From: Hyposmocoma kahamanoa
Lineage: Eukaryota; Arthropoda; Insecta; Lepidoptera; Cosmopterigidae
Assembly: GCF_003589595.1 (NCBI RefSeq)
Contig: NW_020654810.1
Span: 9,677,240 to 9,741,239, forward strand
Direction: 5' to 3'
DNA: 64,000 bases
Both the position numbers and the translations under genes were made by a program. Positions 42,905 through 54,712 of the stretch are shown here, piece by piece (position 1 is the first letter of the stretch; each line of letters begins with the position of its first letter). The notes beneath the pieces are model-generated. The model had not been told where the DNA came from, searched no databases, and was given only the letters and a program-made list of their open reading frames with translations.

Positions 42905-43725
42905 ATTTTACCTGAGTCTGCAACTCTCTTTCTGCTACATATCAATGATATGTTAATTCCAGGTGCCTTTGCATATGCTGATGACAGCACAGTTGTAGAC
43001 AGGTACTTGACCAATGCAAGGGTCAGTGGAGAAGAAATCCAGTCTTGTCGAGAGTCCATTGTTAGTCGTTTCAATTTGACACTGAAGACAGTTTCCGACT
43101 GGGGCGATGCCAACCTTGCCAAATTTAATGCTACCAAAGCGCAGGTGTGTCTATTCTCCACAAGACGAAGAACCTTTCATCTGACTCCGACTTTTCGTGA
43201 TATATCCATACCGATAGCCGACCGTCTCCAGCTGTCGTCCAATCTCTACTATGGGATGGCTCTACTAAATACCACACAACTGGCCACCTAGGACTCAATC
43301 GACAAACGTGCCAAGAAGCTTATAGGCGACTCGGAATTAGTAGAAGCGAAGCTGCAGAACCTTGAACACCGCCGTAAAGTTGCCTGCTTATCAGTATTCT
43401 ACAGGATGTATCACGGAGAGTGTGCCATATAATTGCATAATTTGATTCCGCCTTCCCCTTTCCATCGTCGAGGGACTAGGCGTAGGCTGGGATTCCACCC
43501 CTATGTTGTGAATATTCCAAGGATTCGTACGAAGCGTTTCGCTTCCACATTTATATACCTAGCGAACGGCTATGGACTGCCTGCAGACTTGTTCTCTGCA
43601 AGTTATAGCTTGGACCTTTCCAAGGCGAGAGTGAATAGGCATTATTGAGGTGTGCATGCTACATCGTCGACCTCATCGTCGGTTTCCACCAGGTGAGATG
43701 GAGGTCAAATGCGCACTTATATTTT
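42905..43725 (+). mobile_element. CR1-like LINE 3' part, internally deleted
   Basis: Encodes reverse transcriptase text including the catalytic box FAYADDSTVVD (about 42970), then NLTLKTVSDWGDANLAKFNA and FRDISIPIADRLQL. The frame then jumps directly to a remnant of the LWDG block (43245-43300), showing that roughly 60-70 codons of the RT thumb are missing. The C-terminal blocks follow in another frame: LEHRRKVACLSVFYRMYHGE, NLIPPSPFHRRGTRRRLGFH, IPRIRTKRFAS. Same family as 11465-12129. Confidence 0.85.
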
Positions 43726-44084
43726 ATAAAAAAAAAACCTATACTTGCGGCTGAGTCCAGTACCTGCGACTCTACGTGATTTTTGAACTATGCCGGATTG
43801 TACACTAATTAACAGTTCATAGTTTGCCCCGCGTGTTACAATCAGAGTTAACCACATCTTATGTAGCTTCTTTCAAATTGTGTCTACTATCGTATACCGT
43901 TACCATTGGCAGCGAAGGAGTTCCGCCTGAAAGTACGTCATCCACCTTTATGATCGATTTTGCTATTTTTTTCTTTAAAGTCCAGTCATTTAGAACGTAC
44001 TTTGGTGTTTTTTATTTTTCTATATTGAGTGGAGGCTTAGACAATTCTGACGAGAGAAAGACAAAGAATATCAGTAGCAGTAGA

Positions 44085-44312
44085 GCCTCCTTCCTTGTGA
44101 AAGAGTTCGTCCAGGGAAGTACTGCCACCTTATTTATTTCTGCAAGCAGGTAGGTTTGCCCAAGCAGTAATGTGATCATTACTATGTTCCGCTTTGGAAG
44201 GGGTGCTGGTGAAATTACTGGCACATGTGACTTGTCAACTTATGTCTTAAGGTGACAGGAACAGTGGCATTGCCCCTGCTATGGATAGGCGTGTCGCTTA
44301 CCACCAGACTAG
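44085..44312 (-). repeat. Repeat A copy, reverse
   Basis: GAAAGAGTTCGTCCAGGGAA, GCTGGTGAAATTACTGGCAC, CTTGTCAACTTATGTC and GGCGTGTCGCTTACCACCAG match repeat A in reverse. Confidence 0.8.
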
Positions 44313-44469
44313 GAAATATCTTGAACTGCTAAACCTACCAAAGCATCAATCCTGTCTCAGTTTCAAATTAAAACCCGGTTGTCCATCGTATGCCACCCAC
44401 AAATTCTTTCATATTTCGACCAATTGATGTGCAGAAGAGATGAAAGATTGGAGTAGCTGATTGTAGTTG

Positions 44470-44645
44470 GAAACACATAAAAGGAAAGCCATAACGCGGT
44501 CGTACACCAACAAGCTGGATTGACCAAGTAAAAGACTCATCGTCCTCCAAACTTTGCACGGTCAGTCGTAACTGACGCGCTGGATAGAAACAGATGGAGG
44601 CAGATCACTCGCTTCAGAAGTAGGCACGAAGTTCGTTAAAAAGGG
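44470..44645 (+). mobile_element. LINE C-terminal remnant, RTE-like
   Basis: Adjacent frames read RGRTPTSWIDQVKDS and then ALDRNRWRQITRFRSRHEVR followed by a stop. This is the arrangement seen at the end of RTE-type reverse transcriptase proteins. A stop and a frame change separate the two pieces. Confidence 0.5.
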
Positions 44646-46699
44646 GCATAATGGCATTTATAAAATCAATGTAACCCTACATTGATTACAAATACTACGT
44701 TTAGTAAAATGCGATCGATTTTGATTCTGAGCATTGGCGTATATGTTTTGAGGTACATATACGCCGTATTTTGAGGTTACTTTTTAATAGCTAGTCGTAT
44801 AAAAGTATTAAGTTAAACATAAGATTTTATGAACGTGTTCTACGAATGAAAAATGAAAGAGAGAAGAAAATATTTTATGAATGAATGAAACAGATGTGAT
44901 TAATAAATTTTTTTTTAAAGGAAAATGTTTATTGCAATTATGACACGTAATTATTACCATATTTTGTTCGCCACATGAAAATTTGTGGGGTTACCCTTGT
45001 TCTAAAGTATTTTATCAAAGTATTACTGTGAAACAATTATATTTTTGCTATGTTCTTATGAAAATATAGCTGATTGAAGCTAAAAATAAAGCTGATTTTT
45101 CTGTTTTATGTCGTCGTAACTGCCGGAATGCTAATGCGCCAGGTGCTAAAACCACACATTTGGTCGTTTTGGATTTTTTTTATAAAACTTTAAAAACTTT
45201 TCTTTTGTAGTTATTTTCTTTTCAAAACACATAAAAAGTTAAGAAATGTGTTTTCTTTTGATTGCTATAAGGTGAATAAATAAAATTACATGATAGTATC
45301 ATGTGTAAGATTAGTTGTAGCTCTGGGGAAACAATGACGTACCTAACTCGGAAATGTAAAGTCGTTGAGTGCCTATTTTTGAGGCTAGTTCTGTTTTTTT
45401 TGTATTCATTGTTTTATAATAGTCACTATTTCAAAGGGGCGATTTGCGACGTATAGGATTGATGTCTTTATTCAAGATCTTATAAGGAATATTTTCAATT
45501 AATGGAATTTTATGTACTTAACAGTTATGTAGCTTATAGGTTTATGGTTATGTCACGTCACGTCGTGTATGCCATGACACGTCACTGACGTAGCTTTACA
45601 AGAGCTTTACTCATTTATATTGATTAACTGTCCTTTCTTTTGTGTTCATTGATATGAACTGCTAATTTATTTTTGCGAGTAATGCTTACTTATTTGGATG
45701 AGGACTGCTAGGCATAGCTTACTTGACCTTATTTCGCATAGCCTTTCGCTCTGCAGCCTTTTAGCGGCAAATGGAGCGTGGAGAATGCTTGATCTTCCAC
45801 TCTTGGACAGAGACTGATGATGTCCCATCTATTTCACACAACAGAAAACATTGCGCCCAGTTAAAATTATTATTCGAAAACTTTACTGAATATAAAAGTA
45901 AGACTGAATTCTGAGATTGTCGTACATCGTAACTTTTTAGATGATTTAATTTTTGAGAATATTATACTTTCATTTGTTTGTCTTTCTTGTTCATTTGCTC
46001 ATCTTTTTTTGGCTCTACTATATTTCATTTTTTTAAATTTAGAGTCAACTTCCTTTTACCATCTTTACCATCTCATATAAGTAGTCCATACCATCGTTGC
46101 ATTAAGCAAATTTGCCAATGTAGGCAAGATAAATAATTTAAAAAGCTGTGTGTAAGTCATTTTCAGCGTTGAAAACAGAAGAGTGCTTGAATTCAACGAT
46201 GTTGCTAAGTTCAAATCGATTTAATTGTCCAAGAGGTCTGGAGGATTATTAAAAGACTGCATTACAGTGTTGACCACTTGTCTGTTTTATGGTTTTACCC
46301 CTCTCTATTATTTATATCTTCCGGGTATTTTTTCAAAAAGCTAACGTCATATATAGTGTAGTGACGGCGAATTTCCCTCGCGACGCTTGTTCATTACTGC
46401 TGCTCATAAAATGTTTTACCTCTCTCAAGACGTTACGAATATCGATATACCTTGTTGCTATCTATATTATTACCAACTGTGTTTAGAAACAATGTAAATT
46501 TATATTTTCTAACACATTGACTTCATTATTACGATATTAAATATAATTATATACATTGAAATAAAATAATGATATCGAAACAATAATCTTCACTTACTAC
46601 ACCCCTAATAGAAAAACAAAGACATTTTGTATGAATTGAAAAATTGAACACGATTATTGAAATGTCTATATTAATTATATATACATACATATTTTAGAA
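44646..46699. other. Intergenic, nothing recognised
   Basis: AT-rich, no gene. No repeat ends recognised. Confidence 0.4.
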
Positions 46700-46972
46700 G
46701 CAGCAGGCTTGTGAATGAGTTCTTCCAGGGTACTGCTACCTTACCTATTCCTGCCGCCGCCACGCAGTAATGTGAGCACTACTGCACTCCGATTTTGAAG
46801 GGTAAGAGTGCTGGTGAAATTACAGGTATATAGGACTAGCCTAGTTATGTCTCAGAGTGACGGGCACAGTGGTAGTGTTAAGTTGTACTGCAGCTGTTAT
46901 GGACAGGCGTGTCGCTTACCACCAGGCGCATGATTTGTTTGTCCCGTCACTCGGTATTATAAAAAAACTGTC
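46700..46972 (-). repeat. Repeat A copy, reverse
   Basis: GAGTTCTTCCAGGGTACTGC, ATTCCTGCCGCCGCCACGCA, GACGGGCACAGTGGTAGTG, GGCGTGTCGCTTACCACCAG and a GTCACTCGGTATTATAAAAAA end. The 73- and 124-codon open frames over it are incidental. Confidence 0.8.
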
Positions 46973-47650
46973 GGAGAGAAAATACGCTTTTGTAGCAAAT
47001 ATAAAGACATTGTCTGCTGAAGTTAAAGGCGACATACAGGCGGAAGTAGGAGTATTAAGCTGCAATAAATATTTAGTATAATACGCGTATCTTCTTGAAC
47101 GAAACTGCGTTTGTTGGTGTAAGAATTTCGTAAAGAAATATTTTATTTGTGTTTCGATATGAACAAATCCTCTGTCACGTAGATACATCATAACGAATTT
47201 TGGCAAACCTTCGTGACCGTACTCGTAACTGATTTCACGCTCGAGAACTTGGATGAATACAAGATGAAACGTATGATACGAAACATCCACTTACATCCGT
47301 TTCACTTTGAGAGATCGAATCACGAAGAGACTGCGTTGTCACAGCTGGAGACTGAGTAAATAAAGGGCAACACGAATAGTATATTAATGTTCAGGGGAAA
47401 AAATAGTTGTAATATATAATGTATAAACCGCGGTAGCCTAAGAGCGTTTGGGCACTACGTCCGATTCGTATCAGTTCGACGGTCCGAAATGTCACTGGTA
47501 ACCGAAGTGTCATTTTATCTCCAGGTGTACAAGCGATATTTGTATTTTCTCGGATTCGAATGGGACTCAGTGCACAAGTGATATCGGAAGTGGGTCCGAG
47601 TTTTCAAGACTTGTACAGTCTCGGATTCGGAACGAATATGAATCTGGGGT

Positions 47651-47836
47651 CTACTCTCGATCTCCGTCTGACTTCCGTCCGAAACAATTACTGCCAAATA
47701 AGCAATAATTGACCAAATGAAAAGACGCGTGATCCGAATGAAGCTTCATACTGGATACTTGTCCTTTAATTTTGTCGAATATTACTTATTTGACAGTAAT
47801 TGTTTCAGACGGACCTCGGACGGAGATCGAGAGTAG
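47651..47836. repeat. Inverted repeat with 52-bp arms
   Basis: Left arm 47651-47702 (CTACTCTCGATCTCCGTCTG...) and right arm 47785-47836 (CTTATTTGACAGTAATTGTT...) are near-exact reverse complements around an 82-bp loop. Probably a foldback MITE; the related-looking open frames on each side are the same arm read on opposite strands. Confidence 0.75.
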
Positions 47837-47994
47837 CCTCCCGGATGCGGTGTGTAAACGCGCTTATGGTTTGACCTACTGCCTCTCAAACAGTAGCCGT
47901 GGTTTTGTATCCGGGCTAGCACTTATTGAGTTTTTCGGAATTAATGTACGAAATTTAATTTGAAATTTTGAAGTTAAGGAAAATATCGTGAGGT

Positions 47995-48113
47995 CCTTAA
48001 CCCGCATTGCCCAGCGTGAGTGGACTATGGCTTAAACCTTCGCCTAAGAGGAGACCCGTGGCCAGAAACAGGACGTATTAATGGGTTGTTGTTGTTGATG
48101 ATGATGATGATAT
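47995..48113 (+). mobile_element. RTE LINE 3' terminal tail
   Basis: GTGAGTGGACTATGGCTTAA, CGCCTAAGAGGAGACCCGTG and a GTTGTTGTTGTTGATGATGATGATGAT-type tail are characteristic of lepidopteran RTE-like LINE 3' ends. Only the last 110-120 bp are present. Confidence 0.7.
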
Positions 48114-48267
48114 TATAATCTATCTAGTAAAGAAACTTATGTAATTAAACTTAGAACATTTCTGGTACCTAAACAGCGTAGGTTTCTGATTTCTAATCAG
48201 ATTGCATTAGATATCGTTTATTATTAATGTGTTTTACAGCCGGTTTCCGAAGTCATTAAAACGCTTA

Positions 48268-48412
48268 GGCCACAAATTCGCAACGGCGGTGCGTTCGGAG
48301 GGGCGTTTGCGTTTTGTGTTGGATGTGTCTAACACAAGACATAGGTTTGCGTGCAATGTACGCAAACCTTAAATGTCCCGATGGACGCACCACCCTTTCC
48401 GAATTTGCGGTC
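48268..48412. mobile_element. 145-bp MITE with TTA duplication
   Basis: Ends GGCCACAAATTCGCAACGG and CCGAATTTGCGGTC are imperfect inverted repeats, flanked by TTA on both sides (48265-48267 and 48413-48415). An internal palindrome (GGTTTGCGTGCAATGTACGC AAACC region, about 48343-48370) adds a hairpin. Confidence 0.7.
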
Positions 48413-48415
48413 TTA

Positions 48416-50771
48416 CACAACGGACACTTCTGTCCTCGCAATTCGATTTTCGTGCAATTTCGCTAGACGTAGCAACTTAGGTGTCGTTGAGGAATAATAC
48501 ATCCAAGAATTGATAATGGAAAAGGAAACCCACGTAAACAACACATACACTTCTAATGTATTGCACCTATACGGCGAGTGCTTTTTTAGTAACCATTTTC
48601 TGACTGGAGTTGTACGTGAGCAAATACAAAACGCTTGATTTTGTTTTATTATTTATAGTTGATGTATGTAGTTACCTACATTCTAGTTCTATGTACATTT
48701 AATAATCTACTACACTATGAGTTTTCAATAAAGTGAAACAAACCCGTAGGTATGTCGAATAATTACCGCTTCAATGGTTAATTAGAATTAATGTTTTCAT
48801 AAATACACATATGTATTACAATATTCGTATATAAGTTCGCGGGCGTAAAAGAGTGTATTTATGTGGAGGTGGGAACATCTAAATATTTTTTATACAAAGA
48901 GCGTACACACATTACTCGTACTGTTAAAAGGATTAAATTGGGTTAAATACTGGCACTGGCCTTACATGGCTTTGCTAATCGTTTGCCAAGGTAGTAGCCA
49001 ATCCTATATCATTCTCAGTAGGACAGGACATTATGACCCCTTCGACCTGGTGTTTCAACTCCGAAAAAAGTTTCGGAGCATGTTTTTGGTTTTTAATGTT
49101 TTTAATCTTTCTGCCAGCTCAGCTGCGGAACCAGTCTTCTTGATGGCGTTTTGGAGGTGAGACGGAGCCAATGTATAGCTCATGTGGCGTTCTACGTGAG
49201 TGTCCTGCCGTCTGGGCGTTAGCCATCAGCTCGCGGTATGTCATCGGGCCCCAGTATAGCAAGTACGTTTAATTGTGTCATTGAAAGCTGCATGCGTTGC
49301 GTATTCGGCATATTTTTGCAGACTATTTAGTCCCAGCTCCTTTGAAATTTTAGGGTCGGAAGGTGGATTTTCGGTAGGGCAAGTCAAGGGTCAGGCATTT
49401 CTGACTTCGCAGTTTGTTGATGAACGCCTTAGGATACTGCCTGAGAGGTTGATTGTGCTACAGACTGAAGTTATAATTTTGTGTTTGAACAAGATTTAGA
49501 AAATTACTGAGGTTATAAATAGTTTTAAAATACAGGTTGTATATTTGAAAGTGAGACATACTTATAGAATGCGTTATATTCCTGATTCTGAACCCAAAGA
49601 AATAATGAACTAAAGAACTTAAACTTTATAATTTTTTTTTATCGACTACTACTTGGGAACAACATTAGTTATCGAAATGTATGCACATCACTATTATTGC
49701 TTCGACGCAATGGCGAGCGGGAGTGGGGGCGCGGGCGCATCTGCGAAATTGCTGTTTGGAGAGACAGTGCCCGCGCGACCTTGGCCTAGCGAAGACATGT
49801 ACATTATTTGTACTTCCGCTCGCCCATTGGCAGCACCCATAGATATAGGAAAAAAGGGGAGATATGTAATGACGCTATGTAAGATCGGGTGCCGATGTCG
49901 CCACTTATTAGCTTGTGTGCAGTTGAACCTTTACGCTCTATTATCTACTACCATAACTAAAAGATTTTGAATGGGTAGAGCTTAAAACGTGAAAACGACG
50001 TAACACAATTTTAAAATTTAAAAAATATAAACTTACAGTCACTTGAGTAAGAGTTATATTAGCACATTTCACGCCTGTATGTTGCGACTTGCGATTAACT
50101 CCCACTAACTTCGCGGTCCGTTCCGCAATCGCAACGGTTTCGTGCGCGCAACCGCGGCGGCTACGTGCCCGCACAACCTTACAGGGTCGTGAGTATTGAA
50201 ATAAAACCGCTGTCTAGCAGCACCGGCGGGCGTAGATGGAAACCGCTCCGTGAATTGTTAACCTTATTAACCTTAAACTGAGGCTACTCAACGAGGGATG
50301 GGGTCCTACCCAATCGATAGTTAGAAACCATGTCGCTGTTTTTAATATTAAAAAAATATTCCACCCAGGTGAACAGTGTCGAAGTGTTGCATGAGAGGAT
50401 TATCTCAGCATTTTATACTGGTGACAAAATGTATTTGTGTTGAACAATTTAAAACAAAATTTACTACGACGTGCTAGACTATGCATTGTGGAAAACGGTA
50501 CATATTTTGAACACCAGCTCCGCATCGCGTATTTTTTTATTTATTTTTTTTCTATCCCATACTCAAATTTTATTTCAGTCTATGTTAAGGTGTAACATGA
50601 TTTACTATGACATGTATAAATATGTCTCACTTTCAAATATACAGCCTTCACACTTGAACCTCACAACATATTAAAGAAATGTAACCATTTGAATGTGGAA
50701 ATTGGTTGTCAAACTAGGTACCTGATGTCACAAAACACAAAGGGAGCTTTGAAATTTTTACAATTTTATTA
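48416..50771. other. Intergenic, one GC-rich patch
   Basis: No supported gene. Small open frames at 48861, 49275 and 49653 lack recognisable motifs. A CpG-rich patch at about 50085-50245 is unassigned. Confidence 0.4.
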
Positions 50772-51018
50772 GGACGTGACGACAATATGAGCTACGACAA
50801 TCTGTCGTCATGTTTTTATCGTGATGTTTTTTTATCGTCTGACGACTGTCGTTCTAGCTGTTCCCACTGTGACGACAGTTTGTCGTTGTACCGATAAAAA
50901 ATCGTGAACGACAGTTAATCGTGTCGTGCAATATGTGAATAACTTCATTTAAATATACAAGCCACGACACTGTAAACTGCACGATAATCTGTCGTCACGA
51001 CATAGTGGGAACGCGCCC
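50772..51018. mobile_element. Probable MITE with TGTCGT subrepeats
   Basis: Repeated CTGTCGTCACGAC-type motifs in both orientations. The right end reads TTAGGGCGCGTTCCCACTAT inward and includes the TAA target. The left end (TTAGGACGTGACGACA) appears shortened. TTA/TAA lies at both borders. Confidence 0.5.
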
Positions 51019-51025
51019 TAAAGGT

Positions 51026-51111
51026 AAACGAATTGTATTTACAATGCTCTTATTGTAAATTTGGTAGCTGGGAATATGAAAAAAATAAGAGTATTGTAAA
51101 TACAATTCGTT
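51026..51111. repeat. 86-bp hairpin
   Basis: AACGAATTGTATTTACAATG... pairs with ...TATTGTAAATACAATTCGTT across about 30 bp of loop. Directly beside the previous MITE. Confidence 0.75.
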
Positions 51112-51308
51112 CTAAAAGCTCTAAAAGCGACCGCTACAAGGGATATTAACAACTGTATTTCACCGAGAACTACAGAATGTGGTTGGCTATTTCACCTGTG
51201 ATTACGTTCGCCCTTTAATACCAAAAAAGTATGCATTGTACAACGTTTTCTATATGATAAAACATTTACTCTGCGTTTTTTTCCATCGAACGTTTTTAAG
51301 AAAATTTC

Positions 51309-52433
51309 CTTAGACTATGGAAACCAAAGAACATGTTATATTGACATATATAAATCAGACGTTTTATGTATATAATGCATTTAGACGTTGAAAATATAAA
51401 CATTTTATTGTTTTTGTTTAACTACTGCGTGCCGTCGCAAGTCAAAAGAGATAGCACTACATTAATTTATGTCAAACACGGGAATCGAAAATACGTAACG
51501 TCATCTTAAATGCCAACTGTCCTCATTTTGCCTTTTTTGTAGTACCCTTTGAAAACCGTTTCCGGGTGCCAAAGAGTAGTACATCAAATGTCAAAACCAA
51601 TGTTTGGCCAAATGTTTTAGTGAATTATTCCCATGAATTGCAATGAAATGGACAAAAATATTGAAAGTGAGAACAATTAAGTATTGATAAAAATGCGTCG
51701 CTACAGCCTTAAGGGGTGCGGCAGCAGAAAAAGCGGAAATCAACCGAATGTTACATTGCACGGCATGTTTTATTTTTCTGGCTATAAATCATACAATAGC
51801 CGAAATATCCCATGTAATTAGACTCGTTCAAGTACTTTATTCATGAGTCTTACCGAATTTTACTTTGGTTACTTTAGATTGCCTGTTTGTTAGTATATTT
51901 TGATGATTGTTCATAACGATTATTTTGAGATAGTGTTGTTCTTGTAAGCATACATATTATCGATATTCTGTTACTAAAACAATTCACTACGAAGTTTTTA
52001 TTATTTCATTATTATTATTTTTAATAATAATAAAAAAAGAAAGTAGGAATGGTTGGAAATTATAGGACTGTCGAACATAAACATTGGATCAAATACCATC
52101 TTCGTTTGTTCGCCCCGTTTTGAAGTCAAATTTTAATAGAACTTTGAATGTAACTATTTAACTACTGCAATGTAACTATTGCAATTCCATTGTTATATTT
52201 ATTGGTTAATAACATTATATTTAATTTAGTAATAATAGCCTAATATTAATCATACTTTGACTACAGTAAACTATACAAATTTGCAAATATAAAAAACCGT
52301 TTCAACATTGACTTATTTATGATTATGGTACAACATCAAATCCTCCATATGTGTGGTACAATTTTGGTTTAGGTAGGTACGTTTATTCCGTAGATAGGGC
52401 AGCTCCTTTCCTTTATTTTTTCCATTCTCTAAG
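51309..52433. mobile_element. 8-bp-TSD DNA transposon, element 1 (1125 bp)
   Basis: Starts CTTAGACTATGGAAA and ends TTCCATTCTCTAAG, imperfect terminal inverted repeats. Perfect 8-bp direct duplications AAAATTTC lie immediately outside (51301-51308 and 52434-52441). About 925 bp at the left are clearly homologous to element 2 at 52590. No transposase was recognised, so it is non-autonomous. An 8-bp duplication fits hAT, P or Merlin-type elements; the superfamily cannot be decided from the ends. Confidence 0.85.
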
Positions 52434-52492
52434 AAAATTTCGAATGTTTTTTTTAACAAACAAATCGTGTGCTTAGTCAAATGTGGTAAAGG

Positions 52493-52513
52493 CTAGTTTT
52501 TCCATCCTCTAAG
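52493..52513. mobile_element. 21-bp relic with 8-bp target duplication
   Basis: CTAGTTTTTCCATCCTCTAA plus G matches only the right terminus of the family at 51309-54543. It is bounded by exact direct repeats GGTAAAGG (52485-52492 and 52514-52521). It therefore looks like an extreme internal deletion of an inserted copy. Confidence 0.75.
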
Positions 52514-52589
52514 GGTAAAGGACACGCCTGTCCAATAGCAATTGCAGTGTTATTGAGAGCTTTCAATCTCAAAGATCTGAGGGGCAATG

Positions 52590-54543
52590 CTTAGACTATG
52601 GAAAGTAAAGGACATGTTATGTTGACATATATAAATCAGACGTTATATGTATACGATGCATTTTGACATTGAAAACATAAACATGTTATTGTCTTTGTTT
52701 AACTCTTGCGTGCTGTCTTAAGCCAAAAGAGATAGCATTACATTAGTCTGTGTCAAACACGGGAATCGAAAATACGTAACGTCATCTTAAATGCCAACCG
52801 TGTCCATTTCGCAGTACATGAGGTACATGATACGGTTGTCAAAGGGAAGTACATCAAATGTCAAAACAAATGTTTTTCTAAGTGTTTTACTGAATGATTC
52901 GCATGTATTGTAATAAAATGGACAAAAATATTGACAGTGAGAACAATTAAGTATTAACAAAAATTCGTCGCTGCAGCATTAAGGGATGTGGCATTTGAAA
53001 AAGCGAGATCGACCGAATGTAACATTGTACAGGTACGTGTTATTATTCTGTCTATAATTCACACAAAAGCCCAGATATCTCATGTAATTAGACATATTTA
53101 AGTAGTTTATTCATAAATCTTGCCAGATCTTATATTTTATTTATATTTTGATGATTGTTGTTAACGATTATTTTGAGATAGTGTTGTTCTTGGAAGCGTA
53201 CATATTATCGATATTCTATTATTAAAATAATTCACTACGAGGTTTTTATTATTATTTTTACTATTTCAAGTTTACCTATAAATAAAAAAAGAAAAAGAAT
53301 GGTTGGAAATCATACCGCCGTATAATAGTGCTGAATATAAACAATGAATCAAAGACCATCATCATTTACTTTATTCGCTTCATTTCGAAGATTCAAATAA
53401 CATAACTTTGAATGTAACTAGATTACATGATAATGCAATTCCATCATTAGGTTTATTGGTAAATGATTTTATATTCAATTTAGATTAAACAAGACTCATT
53501 TACTAGGCATTCTCAGTTCCTGAAAACAAAATTATTTTTTAAATTTTTTTCCACTGACAACTCTAACTAATAAAAATTCTTATTTCATAAAGCCAGCAAT
53601 TCAAAGACCATTGGTTGGTCTAACGTTGCCGGGTGAAGGCCAATATCAACGTATAGACAGCCTATTTGCCTTGCCTTGCCTTGCCATCGTTCGGTGTCAC
53701 TCGCCTAGCTGACCGAGTGAAGGTGAGCGCTAAAGTGTATAGAGCTCGTTTGACGTGGCTTGTCACAACTCGCAGTCGGTCGTGACTACTTGTCTCACGT
53801 CGGAGAAGTGTCGATTTTTCTGCACAATTCAAAGGCGCTCGGCCAATAGTAGACAATTGACTATAATCATTGTCATCATATACAAATTGAGTACAATTAG
53901 ACATTTGCATGCTATTTAATATATGCGAAACATGATTATACTAACACTGTCTCTTGTTATATCTCCTGTTATACCATGTTTTAAGCAAATAAACGCATAA
54001 TAATAATATTATTATTGATAATATTACTACTTTCATTGATTTCCAAAATTATATGGAAGTATTAAAGATTAACCTAAATCGGTCCCTGATATTAATTCTA
54101 TACCAATGCATAAATACAAAAAAAGCTTACGCCATTTGGAATTTGTTCAAAAATTTCTCTGTGAAAATATGAATTTTGAGGTTGGAAATGTATAGGACTT
54201 ATATTTCAAAGTTTTCTCTTTTTTATATACTCTCAAATTACAAAATATTAGTTTTTCTGTTCAAATTCACTCTTCGTAATATTTGAGTATTTGTAAACGC
54301 AAAACAATAAATTCAAAATTTCATGTGACATTCCCGGATATTCCCTAAAATATAACCTAAAATATTCCCAAATGGAATATTGATCTACTTTAATTAAATG
54401 TTTGCATGTTGATAATGACTTTTCCATAGATTATAGTACGACACTAAAGAAATCCGCCATTTGTTCGTTCAATTTTTGTTTAGGTATGCACGTTCATTCC
54501 GTAGTTAGGGCAGCTCCTTTCTTTTTTTTTTCCATCCTCTAAG
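52590..54543. mobile_element. 8-bp-TSD DNA transposon, element 2 (1954 bp)
   Basis: Starts CTTAGACTATGGAAA and ends TTCCATCCTCTAAG. Perfect 8-bp duplications GGGCAATG flank it (52582-52589 and 54544-54551), inside repeat A. The first 900 bp (to about 53490) are homologous to element 1, as are the last 100 bp. About 900 bp between have no counterpart in element 1, including a GC-richer part at 53620-53900 with a short CCTTG repeat. No transposase recognised. Confidence 0.88.
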
Positions 54544-54712
54544 GGGCAATGCCACTTCGCCCGTCACCCTGAGATAGGTAGGTAAGTTGACAAGTCCCAC
54601 ATGCCTGTAATTTCACCAGTATCCTTACACTCCAAACCGGAACACAGTAATGTTCATATTACTGCTTGGCGGTACAATATAGGTATATAAGTAACAGTAC
54701 TTTTCTGGATGA

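Larger units (their letters stand above)
52456..54712 (+). repeat. Repeat A copy split by two insertions
   Basis: The host repeat is in three pieces: about 52456-52492, 52514-52589 and 54544-54712. Reading across the pieces restores the normal order of repeat A (ACACGCCTGTCC, AAAGATCTGAGGGGCAATGC, CGCCCGTCACCCTGAG, CAGTAATGTTCATATTACTG). The gaps are a 21-bp relic and element 2. Confidence 0.85.

Noticed and set aside
46916..47290. 124-codon minus-strand frame
   Set aside because: Starts inside a repeat A copy and shows no motif or composition of a real protein.
49653..49970. 105-codon plus-strand frame as a gene
   Set aside because: No motif, no splice context and odd composition; chance frame in a slightly GC-rich patch.
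51309..53490. Simple tandem duplication of a 0.9-kb segment
   Set aside because: Each copy has its own different 8-bp flanking duplication and its own termini, so these are two independent transposon insertions.
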